Shown here piece after piece: positions 54,340 through 63,504 of a DNA stretch of 64,000 nucleotides. The translations under genes and the position numbers were made by a program. Each line of letters opens with the position of its first letter. Positions within the stretch are counted from its first letter, which is position 1. Below the pieces are notes generated by a model that was not told the DNA's origin, made no database searches, and saw only the letters and a program-made list of their open reading frames with translations. The stretch is from Myxococcus xanthus. Its GTDB lineage: Bacteria > Myxococcota > Myxococcia > Myxococcales > Myxococcaceae. The stretch covers positions 7,730,001 to 7,794,000 of the forward strand of contig NZ_CP017174.1 of the NCBI RefSeq assembly GCF_006402735.1. Reading direction: 5' to 3'.

Positions 54340-55142
54340 GCGCGAACGGCACCGCCTACGGCATCGACGTGCTCGCCTTCGGCCCCCACCCGGATGACGT
54401 GGAGCTGTTCTGCGGCGGGCTGCTGGCGAGCATGGCCGCCCGTGGCTACCGCACTGGCATCGTCGACCTGACGCGCGGCGAGAAGAGCTCGCGCGGCACG
54501 CTCCAGTCCCGCGCGGAGGAGACGGAGGCCGCCACCCGCGCGCTGGGCCTGGCCCACCGGGAGAACCTGGAGCTGCCCGACGGCTGGCTCAATCCGTGGG
54601 CGGGCTTCGACACGCCCGAGCCCGAGCGCGCCCGCACCGCCGCCGTGGCCCGCGTGGTGGAAGCGCTGCGCCGCCTGCGTCCGGAGCTGGTCGTCGTGCC
54701 CTGGGAGCAGGAGCGGCACCCGGACCATGAAGCCGCCAGTGCGCTGGTGACGCGCGCCCTCTTCTTCGCGGGCGTGCGCAAGTTCGACGCCGAGCCCGCA
54801 GCGGAGCCCTTCACGCCGCGGCAGGTCCTCTACTACCCGCTGCGGCACCTGGCCGAGCCCAGCGTCGTCGTCGACGTCTCCGCCGTCTATGAGCGCAAGC
54901 TGGCGGCGGTACATTGCTACGCCAGCCAGGTGATGCCCCGGCCGGACGCCCCGCCCACGCTGGTGGGCTCACCGCTATCGCTGTCCTCGCTGGAAGCCAG
55001 GGATCGCTTCTATGGCGCGCAGATTGGCGTCACCCACGGCGAGCCCTACGTCCTCCGCGAGGCGTTGGGACTGGCCGACCCGCTCGACCACTTTCGCAGG
55101 AATAGCTTCGCCCGACCCCTGTTCTTCCCGGCACGCACATGA
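54336..55142 (+). CDS. bshB1: BshB1, N-acetylglucosaminyl-malate deacetylase
   Basis: 268 aa PIG-L fold. Removes the acetyl group from GlcNAc-malate made by BshA. Zinc motif FGPHPDDVELFCGGLLA, and RHPDHEAASALVTRAL supplies the second metal His. Also SRGTLQSRAEETEAATRALG and LYYPLRHLAEPSVVVDVS as in BshB1. Flanked by 4-nt ATGA overlaps with bshC and bshA, so stoichiometric translation is likely. Unlike the large PIG-L protein encoded nearby it has no signal peptide, consistent with cytoplasmic thiol synthesis. Confidence 0.93.
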   Translation: MSANGTAYGIDVLAFGPHPDDVELFCGGLLASMAARGYRTGIVDLTRGEKSSRGTLQSRAEETEAATRALGLAHRENLELPDGWLNPWAGFDTPEPERARTAAVARVVEALRRLRPELVVVPWEQERHPDHEAASALVTRALFFAGVRKFDAEPAAEPFTPRQVLYYPLRHLAEPSVVVDVSAVYERKLAAVHCYASQVMPRPDAPPTLVGSPLSLSSLEARDRFYGAQIGVTHGEPYVLREALGLADPLDHFRRNSFARPLFFPART

Positions 55143-56302
55143 ACGCCCCGCTCAACGTGGCCATCACCTGCTTTCCGACCTTCGGTGGCAGCGGCATGGT
55201 CGCCACGGAGATTGGCCTCGCGATGGCGGACCGGGGCCACCGCGTCCACTTCATCGCTCGGGACCTGCCGGTACGCCTCCATGGCGCGAACCGGAAGGTC
55301 GTCTTCCACGAGGTGACGGAGAGCGACTACCCGGCGCTCCAGCAGTCCAGCACCTATCCCATCGCGCTGGCCTCCAAGATGATCGAGGTCGCCAACTACG
55401 AGCGCCTGGACATCCTGCACGTCCATTACGCGGTGCCTCACGCCACCGCCGCGTGGATGGCGCGTGAGGTGCTGGGCCACAAGGCGCCGCGAGTCGTCAC
55501 CACCCTGCACGGGACGGACACCACGCTGGTGGGAATCGACCCCAGCTACCTGCCGATTACGCGCTTCTCCATCACGCGAAGCGACGCGGTGACGGTGCCG
55601 TCGGCCTACCTGCGCCGCGCGACGTGGCGGGGCTTCGACATTCCCGAGAGCGTCCCCATCGACGTCATCACCAACTTCGTGGATACCGCCCGCTATGCCC
55701 CGGTGCGAGACCGCGCCTGCCTGCGCGCGCTCTTCCCGGCCCTGCGTGACCACGAGCCGGTGCTCATCCACGTCTCCAACTTCCGGCCGGTGAAGCGCAT
55801 CGTCGACGTGGTCGCCATCTTCACCGAGGTCCACCGCCACCGTCCCTGCCGCCTAGTGATGGTGGGGGACGGTCCGGAGCGCTCGCCCGCGGAGCGGATG
55901 CTGCGGGAGATGGGCCTGGAGGGCCGCGTCGCGTTCCTCGGCAAGCAGGACCGCTTCGAGGAACTGGTCGCCGCCTCCGACGTCTTCCTGCTTCCCAGCG
56001 AGCAGGAGAGCTTCGGGCTCGCCGCGCTGGAAGCGCTCAGCTGCGGCATTCCCGTGGTGGCCAGCGACCTGGGCGGAATCCCGGAGCTCGTCACGCACGG
56101 GGAAACGGGCTTCCTGGCGCCGCTGGGTGACGTCCCGGCCATGGCCCGGCACGTGCTCACATTGGTCGAGGACGCGGAGCGTTGGCAGGGCTTCTCGCAC
56201 CGCGCGCGGGCGCAGGTCCTGGAGCGCTTCCAGAAGGAACCCGCCATCGACCGCTACGAAGCGCTCTACCGCCGGCTCCTGACGGGGCCCCTCCGTCGCT
56301 GA
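55139..56302 (+). CDS. bshA: BshA, N-acetyl-alpha-D-glucosaminyl L-malate synthase
   Basis: 387 aa, GT4 glycosyltransferase. Joins UDP-GlcNAc and L-malate, the first step of bacillithiol synthesis. The N-terminal half matches BshA closely (CFPTFGGSGMVATEIGLAMA; HEVTESDYPALQQSSTYPIA; LHVHYAVPHATAAWMA; TLHGTDTTLVG). The C-terminal half has the GT4 nucleotide-sugar site (HVSNFRPVKRI; VMVGDGPERSPAE; SEQESFGLAALEALSCGIPV). It overlaps bshB1 by 4 nt. The gene order is C-B-A, the reverse of the reaction order. It ends 20 bp from the convergent DUF2911 gene. Confidence 0.94.
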   Translation: MNAPLNVAITCFPTFGGSGMVATEIGLAMADRGHRVHFIARDLPVRLHGANRKVVFHEVTESDYPALQQSSTYPIALASKMIEVANYERLDILHVHYAVPHATAAWMAREVLGHKAPRVVTTLHGTDTTLVGIDPSYLPITRFSITRSDAVTVPSAYLRRATWRGFDIPESVPIDVITNFVDTARYAPVRDRACLRALFPALRDHEPVLIHVSNFRPVKRIVDVVAIFTEVHRHRPCRLVMVGDGPERSPAERMLREMGLEGRVAFLGKQDRFEELVAASDVFLLPSEQESFGLAALEALSCGIPVVASDLGGIPELVTHGETGFLAPLGDVPAMARHVLTLVEDAERWQGFSHRARAQVLERFQKEPAIDRYEALYRRLLTGPLRR

Positions 56303-56322
56303 GGAGCCCCGGGAGCGGCTGG

Positions 56323-57171
56323 CTACTTCTTGTTCTTCCACTCCGCCAGCGCCTTGGAGACCTGGTCACGGTAGAAGAAGTTCTTGTCCTTCTGCCCCAG
56401 GTCCCACGCGGCCTGCGCGGCCTTGCGGGCCTCGCTGTACTTGCCCATCTGCGACAGGACACCCGCGCGAACCCAGTGGTTGTACCAGGTGGGGTTGGCG
56501 GCCACGGCCGCGTCGGCGTGATTCAGCGCGGCGGCGTAGTCCTTGGTGGCCTCCGCCACGTAGGAGGCGGCGCTCGCGTGCATCATGGCCGTGCTCTTCT
56601 GCGCCTGCTCGATGTTCGCCTTCGCGAGGGCGGCGGTGTCCACAGTGATGGGCACGGAGATGCGCAGCTTCTCCCACTCCAGGTCCAGCCGCGTGCCGGT
56701 GTCCGTGGTGTCGGTGAAGAGGTACGTCAGGCGCTCGCGCGACGGAATCTCCGTGGTGGTGGCGCTCACCGAGGCCACGTCCTTGGCGGTGTCGTAGGGC
56801 GCGCCGCCCCGCCACAGGCCCAGGTCCGTGTTCAGCATCACCTTCCAACCCTTCTGCGAGGGCAGGCTGACGATGGCGTAGGAGCCCGCCGGAACGGCCT
56901 TGCCGCCAAAGGTGACAGGGTGGCTGAAGGTAATCTTCGTCGCCGAGTTGGCGCCGCTGCGCCAGGCCTTGTCATTGGGGACCAGCTCGCCCCAGACCTT
57001 CCGGCCCTTCACCGCGGGGCTGGAATATTCGACGGAAATCTCGGAGACACCCACCTCTTGCGTCACCTTCGCCGCGGGGCTGGCGGCCGGCAGCTTGAGT
57101 TGAGCCAGCGCGGGCATCGCCGACAGGGTCATGAGCGCGGAGGCCATACAGCTGAGAAGCTGGTTCTTCAT
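56323..57171 (-). CDS. DUF2911 domain exported protein
   Basis: 282 aa. An alternative GTG start three codons upstream (57180) has AAGGA; the N-terminus is MKNQLLSCMASALMTLSAMP with cleavage near ALA-QL. DUF2911 motifs are present: EISVEYSSPAVKGRKVWGEL, VPNDKAWRSGANSATKITFS and PAGSYAIVSLPSQKGWKVML. The C-terminal 90 residues are helical and TPR-like (AALNHADAAVAANPTWYNHW, VRAGVLSQMGKYSEARKAAQ). DUF2911 proteins have no established activity that I know of. Convergent with bshA. Confidence 0.85.
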   Translation of the reverse strand: MKNQLLSCMASALMTLSAMPALAQLKLPAASPAAKVTQEVGVSEISVEYSSPAVKGRKVWGELVPNDKAWRSGANSATKITFSHPVTFGGKAVPAGSYAIVSLPSQKGWKVMLNTDLGLWRGGAPYDTAKDVASVSATTTEIPSRERLTYLFTDTTDTGTRLDLEWEKLRISVPITVDTAALAKANIEQAQKSTAMMHASAASYVAEATKDYAAALNHADAAVAANPTWYNHWVRAGVLSQMGKYSEARKAAQAAWDLGQKDKNFFYRDQVSKALAEWKNKK

Positions 57172-57398
57172 CGTCCTCACTTCGTCCTTTCCGACCCGGA
57201 GGGGTCGCAGAGCCGGCGGAGTGTATAGACGAGGTCTCGCTCCACCTCACGTTCCACCTTGGCCTGCACCGCGTCATGCGGCGACCGTCCAGGGAGGGGC
57301 TCGGGCGCCCTCTACACACGAATGGAGGTGGACATTCCGTGACATTGCGCGGTTCCCCCGCGCGCCCACACTGGCCATGCTGCGCGCCGAGGAGACCC

Positions 57399-58691
57399 AT
57401 GAAGCTCACGCGGCTCGAGGTCCATCACTACCGGAACGTCGTCCCTGGCACCTCGCTGGTGTTCAGCCCGTCCTACAATCTGGTGCTGGGAGAGAACGGC
57501 ACCGGCAGGACGACGCTGTTGGAGCTCATCTCCACGGTGCTGGGCTCGGACTTCTCCAGCCTCATCCACGAGCCGTTCGCGCTGGAGTACGACCTGGCAT
57601 TCCCAGGCATGAAGCTGCACGTCTTCGTCCGGAACGAGGAGAACGCTCCTGCGCCAGACGCGGAGGCACCGCCGCGAAAGGGCTCCGCGCTGATGCCGCT
57701 GCGTACACCCGCGCTGGATTCCTCGCTGCACCCGCGCATCGAAGTGGACGTGCTGTTCCATTCGCCGTCGGCCAGGTTGGTGATGCGTGCGGACGCAGCG
57801 GGCATGGACTGCAAAGTGGACGGCGAGGCCGTGTGGTCGCGGAGCATGCACTGGTCGCTGCTGGACCGGTCGGTGTGGACGCTGCTGTTCATGACGGCGC
57901 AGTACATCGACGCGGGGATGAAGGAGCGGCTCAAGGAGCTGCTGCGCCGCACGTTCCTGCTGGCGCCGCAGCGCTTCGACGAAGCGCTGGGGATGTTCGA
58001 GCGCATCGGCGCCATCCGCTACGCCATGGAGGTGCGGGACGGCGAAGTGTTCCCGCTAGGGCTGATGGCCCTGCCCACGTGGATGCCGGGCTGGCTGCGT
58101 GAGCAGATGGAGCAGCCATCCGTTACGGACGTGCTCGAGCTGACGCACGACGCGCGCGAAGGCAGCTTCCTGGCGAAGTTCGTGGCGCTGGCGGGCTTCG
58201 AGGCAGGCCGCTTCCGCGTGGAGGTGCTGGAGAAGCGGTCGTTCGAGAACGGAGGGCGAGTGGGCTTTGGGGGCTTTGGCTTCGAGTTCACGAGGCGCGA
58301 TGGCCGGGTGCTGACACACGAGGCGCTGGGCTTCGGGCAGAAGCGGCTGCTGTCACTGCTCTATTACTTGGACGTGAACGAGGACTTCGCCATCGCGGAC
58401 GAGCTGGGCAATGGGCTGCATCCGCGCTGGGTGGAAGCGAGCATGCGGGAAATGGGCGCGCGGCAGGTATTTCTCACCAGCCAGAATCCGCTCCTCTTCG
58501 AGCACACGCTGTTTCCGTCCGCCGAGGCGCTGAGGGCGTCGCTCCTGCTGTGTGGCAACACGCGAGAGGACGGGCCGGAGCGCATCGCGTGGAAGAATCC
58601 CACACACGAGGTCGCGGGCCGGCTCTTCGACGCGCACGGGCTGGGCGCACACCCGCTGGCTGAGCTGCTGCGCCAGCAGGGCCTGTGGTGA
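57399..58691 (+). CDS. AAA/ABC-type ATPase-like protein with Arg in place of Walker-A Lys
   Basis: 430 aa; GGAG lies 5 nt before the ATG. SMC/RecF-like single-chain ATPase of the AAA_15/21 type. N-terminus KLTRLEVHHYRNV, then the P-loop as LGENGTGRTTLLE, where residue 37 (codon AGG at 57507-57509) is Arg instead of the catalytic Lys. The signature-like segment is HEALGFGQKRLLSLLYYLD, Walker B is FAIADELGNGLHP and the H/Q region is QVFLTSQNPLLFEH. No partner nuclease or membrane gene is adjacent. It may bind but hydrolyse ATP poorly. It is 255 nt from the hydroxyproline operon. Confidence 0.8.
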   Translation: MKLTRLEVHHYRNVVPGTSLVFSPSYNLVLGENGTGRTTLLELISTVLGSDFSSLIHEPFALEYDLAFPGMKLHVFVRNEENAPAPDAEAPPRKGSALMPLRTPALDSSLHPRIEVDVLFHSPSARLVMRADAAGMDCKVDGEAVWSRSMHWSLLDRSVWTLLFMTAQYIDAGMKERLKELLRRTFLLAPQRFDEALGMFERIGAIRYAMEVRDGEVFPLGLMALPTWMPGWLREQMEQPSVTDVLELTHDAREGSFLAKFVALAGFEAGRFRVEVLEKRSFENGGRVGFGGFGFEFTRRDGRVLTHEALGFGQKRLLSLLYYLDVNEDFAIADELGNGLHPRWVEASMREMGARQVFLTSQNPLLFEHTLFPSAEALRASLLLCGNTREDGPERIAWKNPTHEVAGRLFDAHGLGAHPLAELLRQQGLW

Positions 58692-58946
58692 GCCCCGGCC
58701 ATCGGCACGGGCGTGCGGCCGTTTCATTCTGAGGCGATGGAATGCACCGCGGGCGCCTCGGTGTCCGCTGCGGCCAACCGGTACCTCCCCGCGGGCGCGC
58801 GTGTCTCCGGCGGGTGTCCCCGAGGGTGCCTGCTCGCTGGGGCATTTGCGTGATTGCCTCGCGAGTGCGGTCGAATCTCCCAAGAAACAGCGCCTCGGGA
58901 CTCCTAGGGTGGCTCATGGGTGGCCCGGGTAGAGGGAGCGGTTCGC

Positions 58947-59882
58947 ATGCGGCGCATTCGTGTCATCGACAGTCATACCGGGGGTGAGCCCACGCGCGTG
59001 GTGACGGATGGAGGCCCGGAGCTGGGAGCGGGCGACCTGGCGAGCTTGCGCGAGCGCTTCCGCGAGAAGTTCGACGCCTTTCGCAAGGCCATCGTCTGCG
59101 AGCCCCGTGGGTCCGACGTCATGGTGGGCGCGCTGCTGTGTCCGCCTGTCAATGCGTCGAGCGTCGCCGGCATCATCTTCTTCAACAACGTCGGCTATCT
59201 CGGGATGTGCGGCCACGGGACCATCGGCGTGGTGAAGACGCTGGAGTACTTGGGGCGCATCGGTCCTGGCGTCCACTCGCTGGAGACTCCCGTTGGCGTG
59301 GTGAAGGCCACGCTGCATCCGGATGGGCGCGTCAGCATCGCCAATGTGCCGAGCTACCGGTGGGCGCATGACGTGGCGGTGTCTGTGCCGGGACATGGCG
59401 AGGTGCGCGGCGACATCGCCTGGGGCGGCAACTGGTTCTTCCTCTCCCGTGCCACGCACCTGCCGCTGGAGCTGTCGCGGACTCCCGCCCTCCTGGCGTA
59501 CACCTCCGCCATCAAGCAGGCGCTCTCGGACCAGGACATCACCGGGGAGGGCGGCGCGGAGATCGACCACGTCGAGCTGTACGCCCCCTCTCCGACGCCG
59601 GGGGTGGATGCTCGCAACTTCGTGCTCTGTCCAGGGCTGGCCTATGACCGCTCGCCATGTGGCACCGGGACGAGCGCGAAGGTCGCGTGTCTGGCCGCCG
59701 AGGGTGTGCTCGCGGAAGGCGCGACGTGGGTGCAGGAGAGCATCCTCGGCAGTCGCTTCGAGGCGCGCTACGTCCGGGACGGTGCGCGCATCCTGCCCAC
59801 CATCACCGGCACCGCGTCCGTCAACGCGGAGGCCACGTTGCTGGTGGACCCGACGGACCCCTTTGCCTGGGGCATCGGATGA
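58947..59882 (+). CDS. 4-hydroxyproline epimerase (proline racemase family)
   Basis: 311 aa. Converts trans-4-hydroxy-L-proline to cis-4-hydroxy-D-proline. Start MRRIRVIDSHTGGEPTRVVT at 58947, with GGGAGCGG upstream. Both catalytic Cys are present: Cys88 in GYLGMCGHGTIG and Cys238 in DRSPCGTGTSAK, which separates epimerases/racemases from the related dehydratase (Thr at the second position). First gene of a tightly overlapping operon; its stop overlaps the next start (ATGA). Operon context rather than sequence alone decides hydroxyproline over proline. Transcription probably starts in the 255-bp gap upstream. Confidence 0.92.
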   Translation: MRRIRVIDSHTGGEPTRVVTDGGPELGAGDLASLRERFREKFDAFRKAIVCEPRGSDVMVGALLCPPVNASSVAGIIFFNNVGYLGMCGHGTIGVVKTLEYLGRIGPGVHSLETPVGVVKATLHPDGRVSIANVPSYRWAHDVAVSVPGHGEVRGDIAWGGNWFFLSRATHLPLELSRTPALLAYTSAIKQALSDQDITGEGGAEIDHVELYAPSPTPGVDARNFVLCPGLAYDRSPCGTGTSAKVACLAAEGVLAEGATWVQESILGSRFEARYVRDGARILPTITGTASVNAEATLLVDPTDPFAWGIG

Positions 59883-61015
59883 GCGCCTTCGACTGCGTCA
59901 TCGTCGGCGGTGGCATCGTCGGCGCGGCGCTCGCGGATGTGCTCAGCGCCGACGGCGTGTCGGTGGCGCTCGTCGAGGCGCGGTCCATTGGTGCGGGGAC
60001 GACGGCGTGCGGAATGGGCCACCTGGTGGCCATGGATGACAACGCGGCGGAGCTCGCGCTGACGTCGTGGTCCGTGTCGTTGTGGCGTGAACTCGCGGAT
60101 GGATTGCCTCGCGCGGTGGAGTACGACGCGTGTGGCACCCTCTGGCTCGCCGCCGATGACGAGGAGATGGCCGCTGTCTCCGCGAAGGTGGCCAACTACC
60201 GCGCCGCGGGTGTCCGTGCCGAGGTGCTCGACAGCGCGGCGCTCCATGAGGCCGAGCCCGCGCTGGCTCCGGGACTCGTGGGGGCGCTGCGTGTCGTGGA
60301 TGATGCCGTGCTGTATCCGCCGCTCGCCGCGCGGACCTTCGCGCTGCGTGCCCAGGCTCGAGGTGCGCGGCTGATGACAGGGTGTCCGGTTCGGGAGCTG
60401 CGCTCGGGAAGTGTCGTGATCTCCAATGGGGAGGTGCTGACGGCACGGCACATCGTGCTCGCGGCGGGCGTGGCCAGTCCCACGCTCTGCCCTGGGCTGC
60501 CCATCTCTCCGCGCAAGGGGCACCTGCTCATCACCCGGCGCGGGGCTCCCGTGGTGCATCACCAACTGGTGGAGCTGGGCTACCTCAAGAGCGCGCACGG
60601 CACGGACGGCGCTTCCGTGGCGTTCAATGCCCAGCCGCGTGTCACGGGGCAGCTCTTGCTGGGCTCGTCGCGACAGCCGGGCGATGCGACGCGCGAGGTG
60701 GACGCGGCGCTCCTGGAGCGCATGCTGAAGCGCGCGGCCATGTTCCTTCCGGGGCTCGATGGCTTGCAGGCACTGCGCGTCTGGACGGGGCTGCGTCCGG
60801 CGACACCCGATGGTCTGCCCTTGCTGGGGCCTCATCCGGAGAAGCCGTGGCTCTGGCTGGCTTGTGGCCATGAGGGGCTCGGTATCACCACCGCCACGGG
60901 CAGCGCGCGACTGGTGGCGGACCAGCTGCTCGGGCGCACCAGCCCCATCGATGCGCGTCCGTATTCACCCGCGCGCTTCCTGGCGGTGTCCTCTCGGGAG
61001 GTCGCTCATGCGTGA
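59879..61015 (+). CDS. FAD-dependent D-hydroxyproline/D-amino-acid dehydrogenase subunit
   Basis: 378 aa DAO-family flavoprotein. FAD site CVIVGGGIVGAALADVLSAD, then VEARSIGAGTTACGMGHL and the C-terminal WTGLRPATPDGLPLLGPHP with GHEGLGITTATGSARLVADQ. It is the catalytic subunit type (HcnC-like) that oxidises cis-4-hydroxy-D-proline to the pyrroline. It overlaps the epimerase by 4 nt and the [2Fe-2S] gene by 8 nt. As separate subunits (this, a small [2Fe-2S] protein and a second FAD protein) the trio matches the heteromeric D-hydroxyproline dehydrogenases. Confidence 0.9.
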   Translation: MSAFDCVIVGGGIVGAALADVLSADGVSVALVEARSIGAGTTACGMGHLVAMDDNAAELALTSWSVSLWRELADGLPRAVEYDACGTLWLAADDEEMAAVSAKVANYRAAGVRAEVLDSAALHEAEPALAPGLVGALRVVDDAVLYPPLAARTFALRAQARGARLMTGCPVRELRSGSVVISNGEVLTARHIVLAAGVASPTLCPGLPISPRKGHLLITRRGAPVVHHQLVELGYLKSAHGTDGASVAFNAQPRVTGQLLLGSSRQPGDATREVDAALLERMLKRAAMFLPGLDGLQALRVWTGLRPATPDGLPLLGPHPEKPWLWLACGHEGLGITTATGSARLVADQLLGRTSPIDARPYSPARFLAVSSREVAHA

Positions 61016-61277
61016 GCCCGCGTCGAAGGCCACCCCGCTCGTCACCCTGCGCATCAACGGACGTGCTGTCACGGTGCCGGTGGGAACGTCTGTCGCGGCT
61101 GCGCTGGCGATGACGGACCGCTTCGTCAGTCGCGCCGACTTGAGCGGGCGCCCCCGCGGGCCCCTCTGCGGAATGGGGGTCTGCTTTGAGTGCCGAGCCA
61201 CCATCGATGGTGTGCCCGAGGTCCTCATGTGCCTGACGCCGTGCCGTGAGGACCAGGAGGTGGTGACCGATGCGTGA
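61008..61277 (+). CDS. Small [2Fe-2S] subunit of D-hydroxyproline dehydrogenase
   Basis: 89 aa, HcnA-like ferredoxin fold. Short beta strands (VTLRINGRAVTVPVGTSVAA) and the cluster-binding cysteines CGMGVCFECRATIDG (C-x4-C-x2-C), with a fourth in VLMCLTPC. It carries electrons between the two FAD subunits. It overlaps the gene before it by 8 nt and the next by 8 nt, so its place in the complex is well supported. Confidence 0.9.
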   Translation: MREPASKATPLVTLRINGRAVTVPVGTSVAAALAMTDRFVSRADLSGRPRGPLCGMGVCFECRATIDGVPEVLMCLTPCREDQEVVTDA

Positions 61278-62547
61278 GGCCTGTGACCTCGTGGTCGTCG
61301 GCGCCGGACCTGGCGGACTCGCCGCCGCTTGCCGTGCGGCCGAGGCGGGGCTGGATGTGCTCGTCCTCGACGCCCAGCCCGAGCCCGGTGGTCAGGTCTG
61401 GAGAGGCGAGGCCCGAAAGGGCGCGAATCGCCTCGCGCGCCGGTGGCTCACCCGCTTCGCCGCGTCGGGCGCTCGCTTTCGTCCAGGCGCCCGCGTCGTC
61501 GCCGCGCCCCAGCCGGGAGTGCTCCTGGTCGAAGAGGGCTCCTCCTCGTTCGCGGTGCGCTACGGCCGCGCGGTGCTCGCCACCGGCGCACGCGAGCGCT
61601 TCCTCCCGTTCCCCGGCTGGACACTGCCGGGCGTGCTGGGCGTCAGCGGCCTCCAGGTGCTCGTAAAGGATGGCTTCCCCATTCGCGGCAAGCGCGTGGT
61701 GCTCGCCGGCACGGGCCCGCTGTTGCTCGCCGCCGCCGCGACGATTCACGCCCACGGTGGCGAGGTCCTCTACATCGCCGAGCAAGCCTCCGCCGCGAGC
61801 CATTGGGGCTTCGCCCTCCAGCTCTGGCGACACCCGGCCAGGCTGCTCCAAGGCGCCTTGATGTCCGCGGCGCTCATCAGCGTGCCCACGTCCACGGACG
61901 CCTGGGTCATCGCCGCTGAAGGCGAGGGCCGGGTGGAGTCGGTGCGCCTGTCCGTGCGCGGTCGCGAGGAACAGCCGCGGTGCGACTACCTGGGCGCGGC
62001 CTACGGGCTCGTGCCCAATCTGGAAGTGGCCCGGATGCTGGGCTGTGAAACCTCGGCCAGCGCGGTGGTCGTGAACGAGCGCCTGGAGACGCGAGTCCCC
62101 AAGGTCCACGCCGTGGGCGAGCTGCTCGGCATCGGCGGCGTGGACCAGGCGCTCGTCACTGGAGAGCTGGCCGGACTCGCCGCCGCCGAGCAACCCATCC
62201 CCGTCGAGCTGGAGCACACCTGGCATCGCGTCCACGCGTTCGCCGCCCAGCTCGCGCTGCATGACGCGCCACGCGCGGAGCTGCGACGACTGGCCACGCC
62301 CGACACGCTGCTGTGCCGCTGCGAGGACGTGCCCATGTCCGCGCTGGAGGGCTGTCAGAACCTCCGCGAGGCCCGGCTGTACGCCCGGCTGGGCATGGGC
62401 GCCTGCCAGGGCCGCACCTGCGGCACGGCGGCGCAAACCCTCTTCGGCTGGCCGGGCGAGGACGTGCGCCCACCGTGTCTTCCCGCGCGCATCGGCAGCC
62501 TGCGCCTTCCCTCGGACGTTTCCTCTACCCACACGAGAGAGTCATGA
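61270..62547 (+). CDS. FAD/NAD(P)-binding subunit of D-hydroxyproline dehydrogenase (HcnB-like)
   Basis: 425 aa. N-terminal FAD motif LVVVGAGPGGLAAACRAAEA, then AVLATGARERFLPFPGW and a second nucleotide-binding motif RVVLAGTGPLLLAAAATIHA. The C-terminal [2Fe-2S]/Fer2-like Cys cluster reads LLCRCEDVPMSALE ... GACQGRTCGTAAQ. This is the HcnB/alpha-subunit type of the heteromeric amino-acid dehydrogenases. Overlaps the [2Fe-2S] gene by 8 nt and the deaminase gene by 4 nt. Confidence 0.9.
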   Translation: MREACDLVVVGAGPGGLAAACRAAEAGLDVLVLDAQPEPGGQVWRGEARKGANRLARRWLTRFAASGARFRPGARVVAAPQPGVLLVEEGSSSFAVRYGRAVLATGARERFLPFPGWTLPGVLGVSGLQVLVKDGFPIRGKRVVLAGTGPLLLAAAATIHAHGGEVLYIAEQASAASHWGFALQLWRHPARLLQGALMSAALISVPTSTDAWVIAAEGEGRVESVRLSVRGREEQPRCDYLGAAYGLVPNLEVARMLGCETSASAVVVNERLETRVPKVHAVGELLGIGGVDQALVTGELAGLAAAEQPIPVELEHTWHRVHAFAAQLALHDAPRAELRRLATPDTLLCRCEDVPMSALEGCQNLREARLYARLGMGACQGRTCGTAAQTLFGWPGEDVRPPCLPARIGSLRLPSDVSSTHTRES

Positions 62548-63434
62548 ACCTCTGGACTGGTGTCCTCCCCGCCATCACCACCCCCTTCAACGCGGACCTG
62601 TCCGTCGACCACGGCACGGTGCGCTCACACGTGCGCTGGCTGGTGTCGCAGGGCTGCACCGGCATCATCCCCTGCGGCTCACTGGGCGAGGGCGCGACGC
62701 TGAGCCAGGAGGAGAAGGTCGCGGTGATGCGCACGTGCGTGGACGCGGTGAAGGTGCCCGTCATCCCGGGCATCGCCGCCCTGTCCACGGCGGAGGCCGT
62801 GCGGCTGGCTCGCGCCGCGGAGGAAGCGGGCTGCGCCGGGCTGATGGTGTTGCCCCCGTATGTCTATTCCAGCGACTGGCGCGAGATGAAAGCCCACATA
62901 TCCGCCGTCCTGCGCGCCACGAAGCTGCCGTGCCTGCTCTACAATAACCCCGTCGCCTACAAGACGGACTTCACCCCCGCCCAGCTCGCGGAGCTGGCCG
63001 CCGAGCATGACAATGCGGTCGCCGTGAAGGAGTCCTCCACCGACGCCCGTCGCGTCACCGCCATTCGCGCCCTCCTGGGAGACCGGCTGGCCGTGGGCGT
63101 GGGCGTGGACGACTGCCTCGTCGAGGGCGTGGACGCGGGCGCGCGCTTCTGGGTGGCGGGGCTGGTCAATGCGTTCCCCGCCGAGTCCGTGCGACTGTTC
63201 GAGCTGGCCCTCGCTGGAAAGAAGCAGGCCGCTTTCGAGTTGTACCGCTGGTTCCTGCCGCTCTTGCGCCTGGACACCGTCACCCGGTTCGTCCAGCTCA
63301 TCAAGCTGGTGCAGCAGGAAGTCGGCTGGGGCCACGAGCGGGTGCGTGGACCTCGGCTGGAGCTGGCGGGTGCCGAGCGCGAGGAGTGTCTGCGCGTGCT
63401 GCGCGAGGCCCTGGCGAACCGGCCCGCGTTGTAG
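62544..63434 (+). CDS. Dihydrodipicolinate synthase family lyase; probable pyrroline-4-hydroxy-2-carboxylate deaminase
   Basis: 296 aa DHDPS/NAL fold. LPAITTPFNADLSVD and CGSLGEGATLSQEEK are family blocks; the Schiff-base Lys162 is in AVAVKESSTDARR and the Tyr133 of LLYNNPVAYKT is present. In this operon it should deaminate Delta1-pyrroline-4-hydroxy-2-carboxylate to alpha-ketoglutarate semialdehyde, the step after the dehydrogenase. It overlaps the previous gene by 4 nt. The following gap is 70 nt. Confidence 0.9.
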   Translation: MNLWTGVLPAITTPFNADLSVDHGTVRSHVRWLVSQGCTGIIPCGSLGEGATLSQEEKVAVMRTCVDAVKVPVIPGIAALSTAEAVRLARAAEEAGCAGLMVLPPYVYSSDWREMKAHISAVLRATKLPCLLYNNPVAYKTDFTPAQLAELAAEHDNAVAVKESSTDARRVTAIRALLGDRLAVGVGVDDCLVEGVDAGARFWVAGLVNAFPAESVRLFELALAGKKQAAFELYRWFLPLLRLDTVTRFVQLIKLVQQEVGWGHERVRGPRLELAGAEREECLRVLREALANRPAL

Positions 63435-63504
63435 CGACCCGTCGCGAAGTGTCCTGTATCGAAGCTGGAGGGGCGATGGCCCCCTCCCGGAGTGAGGTCG
63501 CCGC

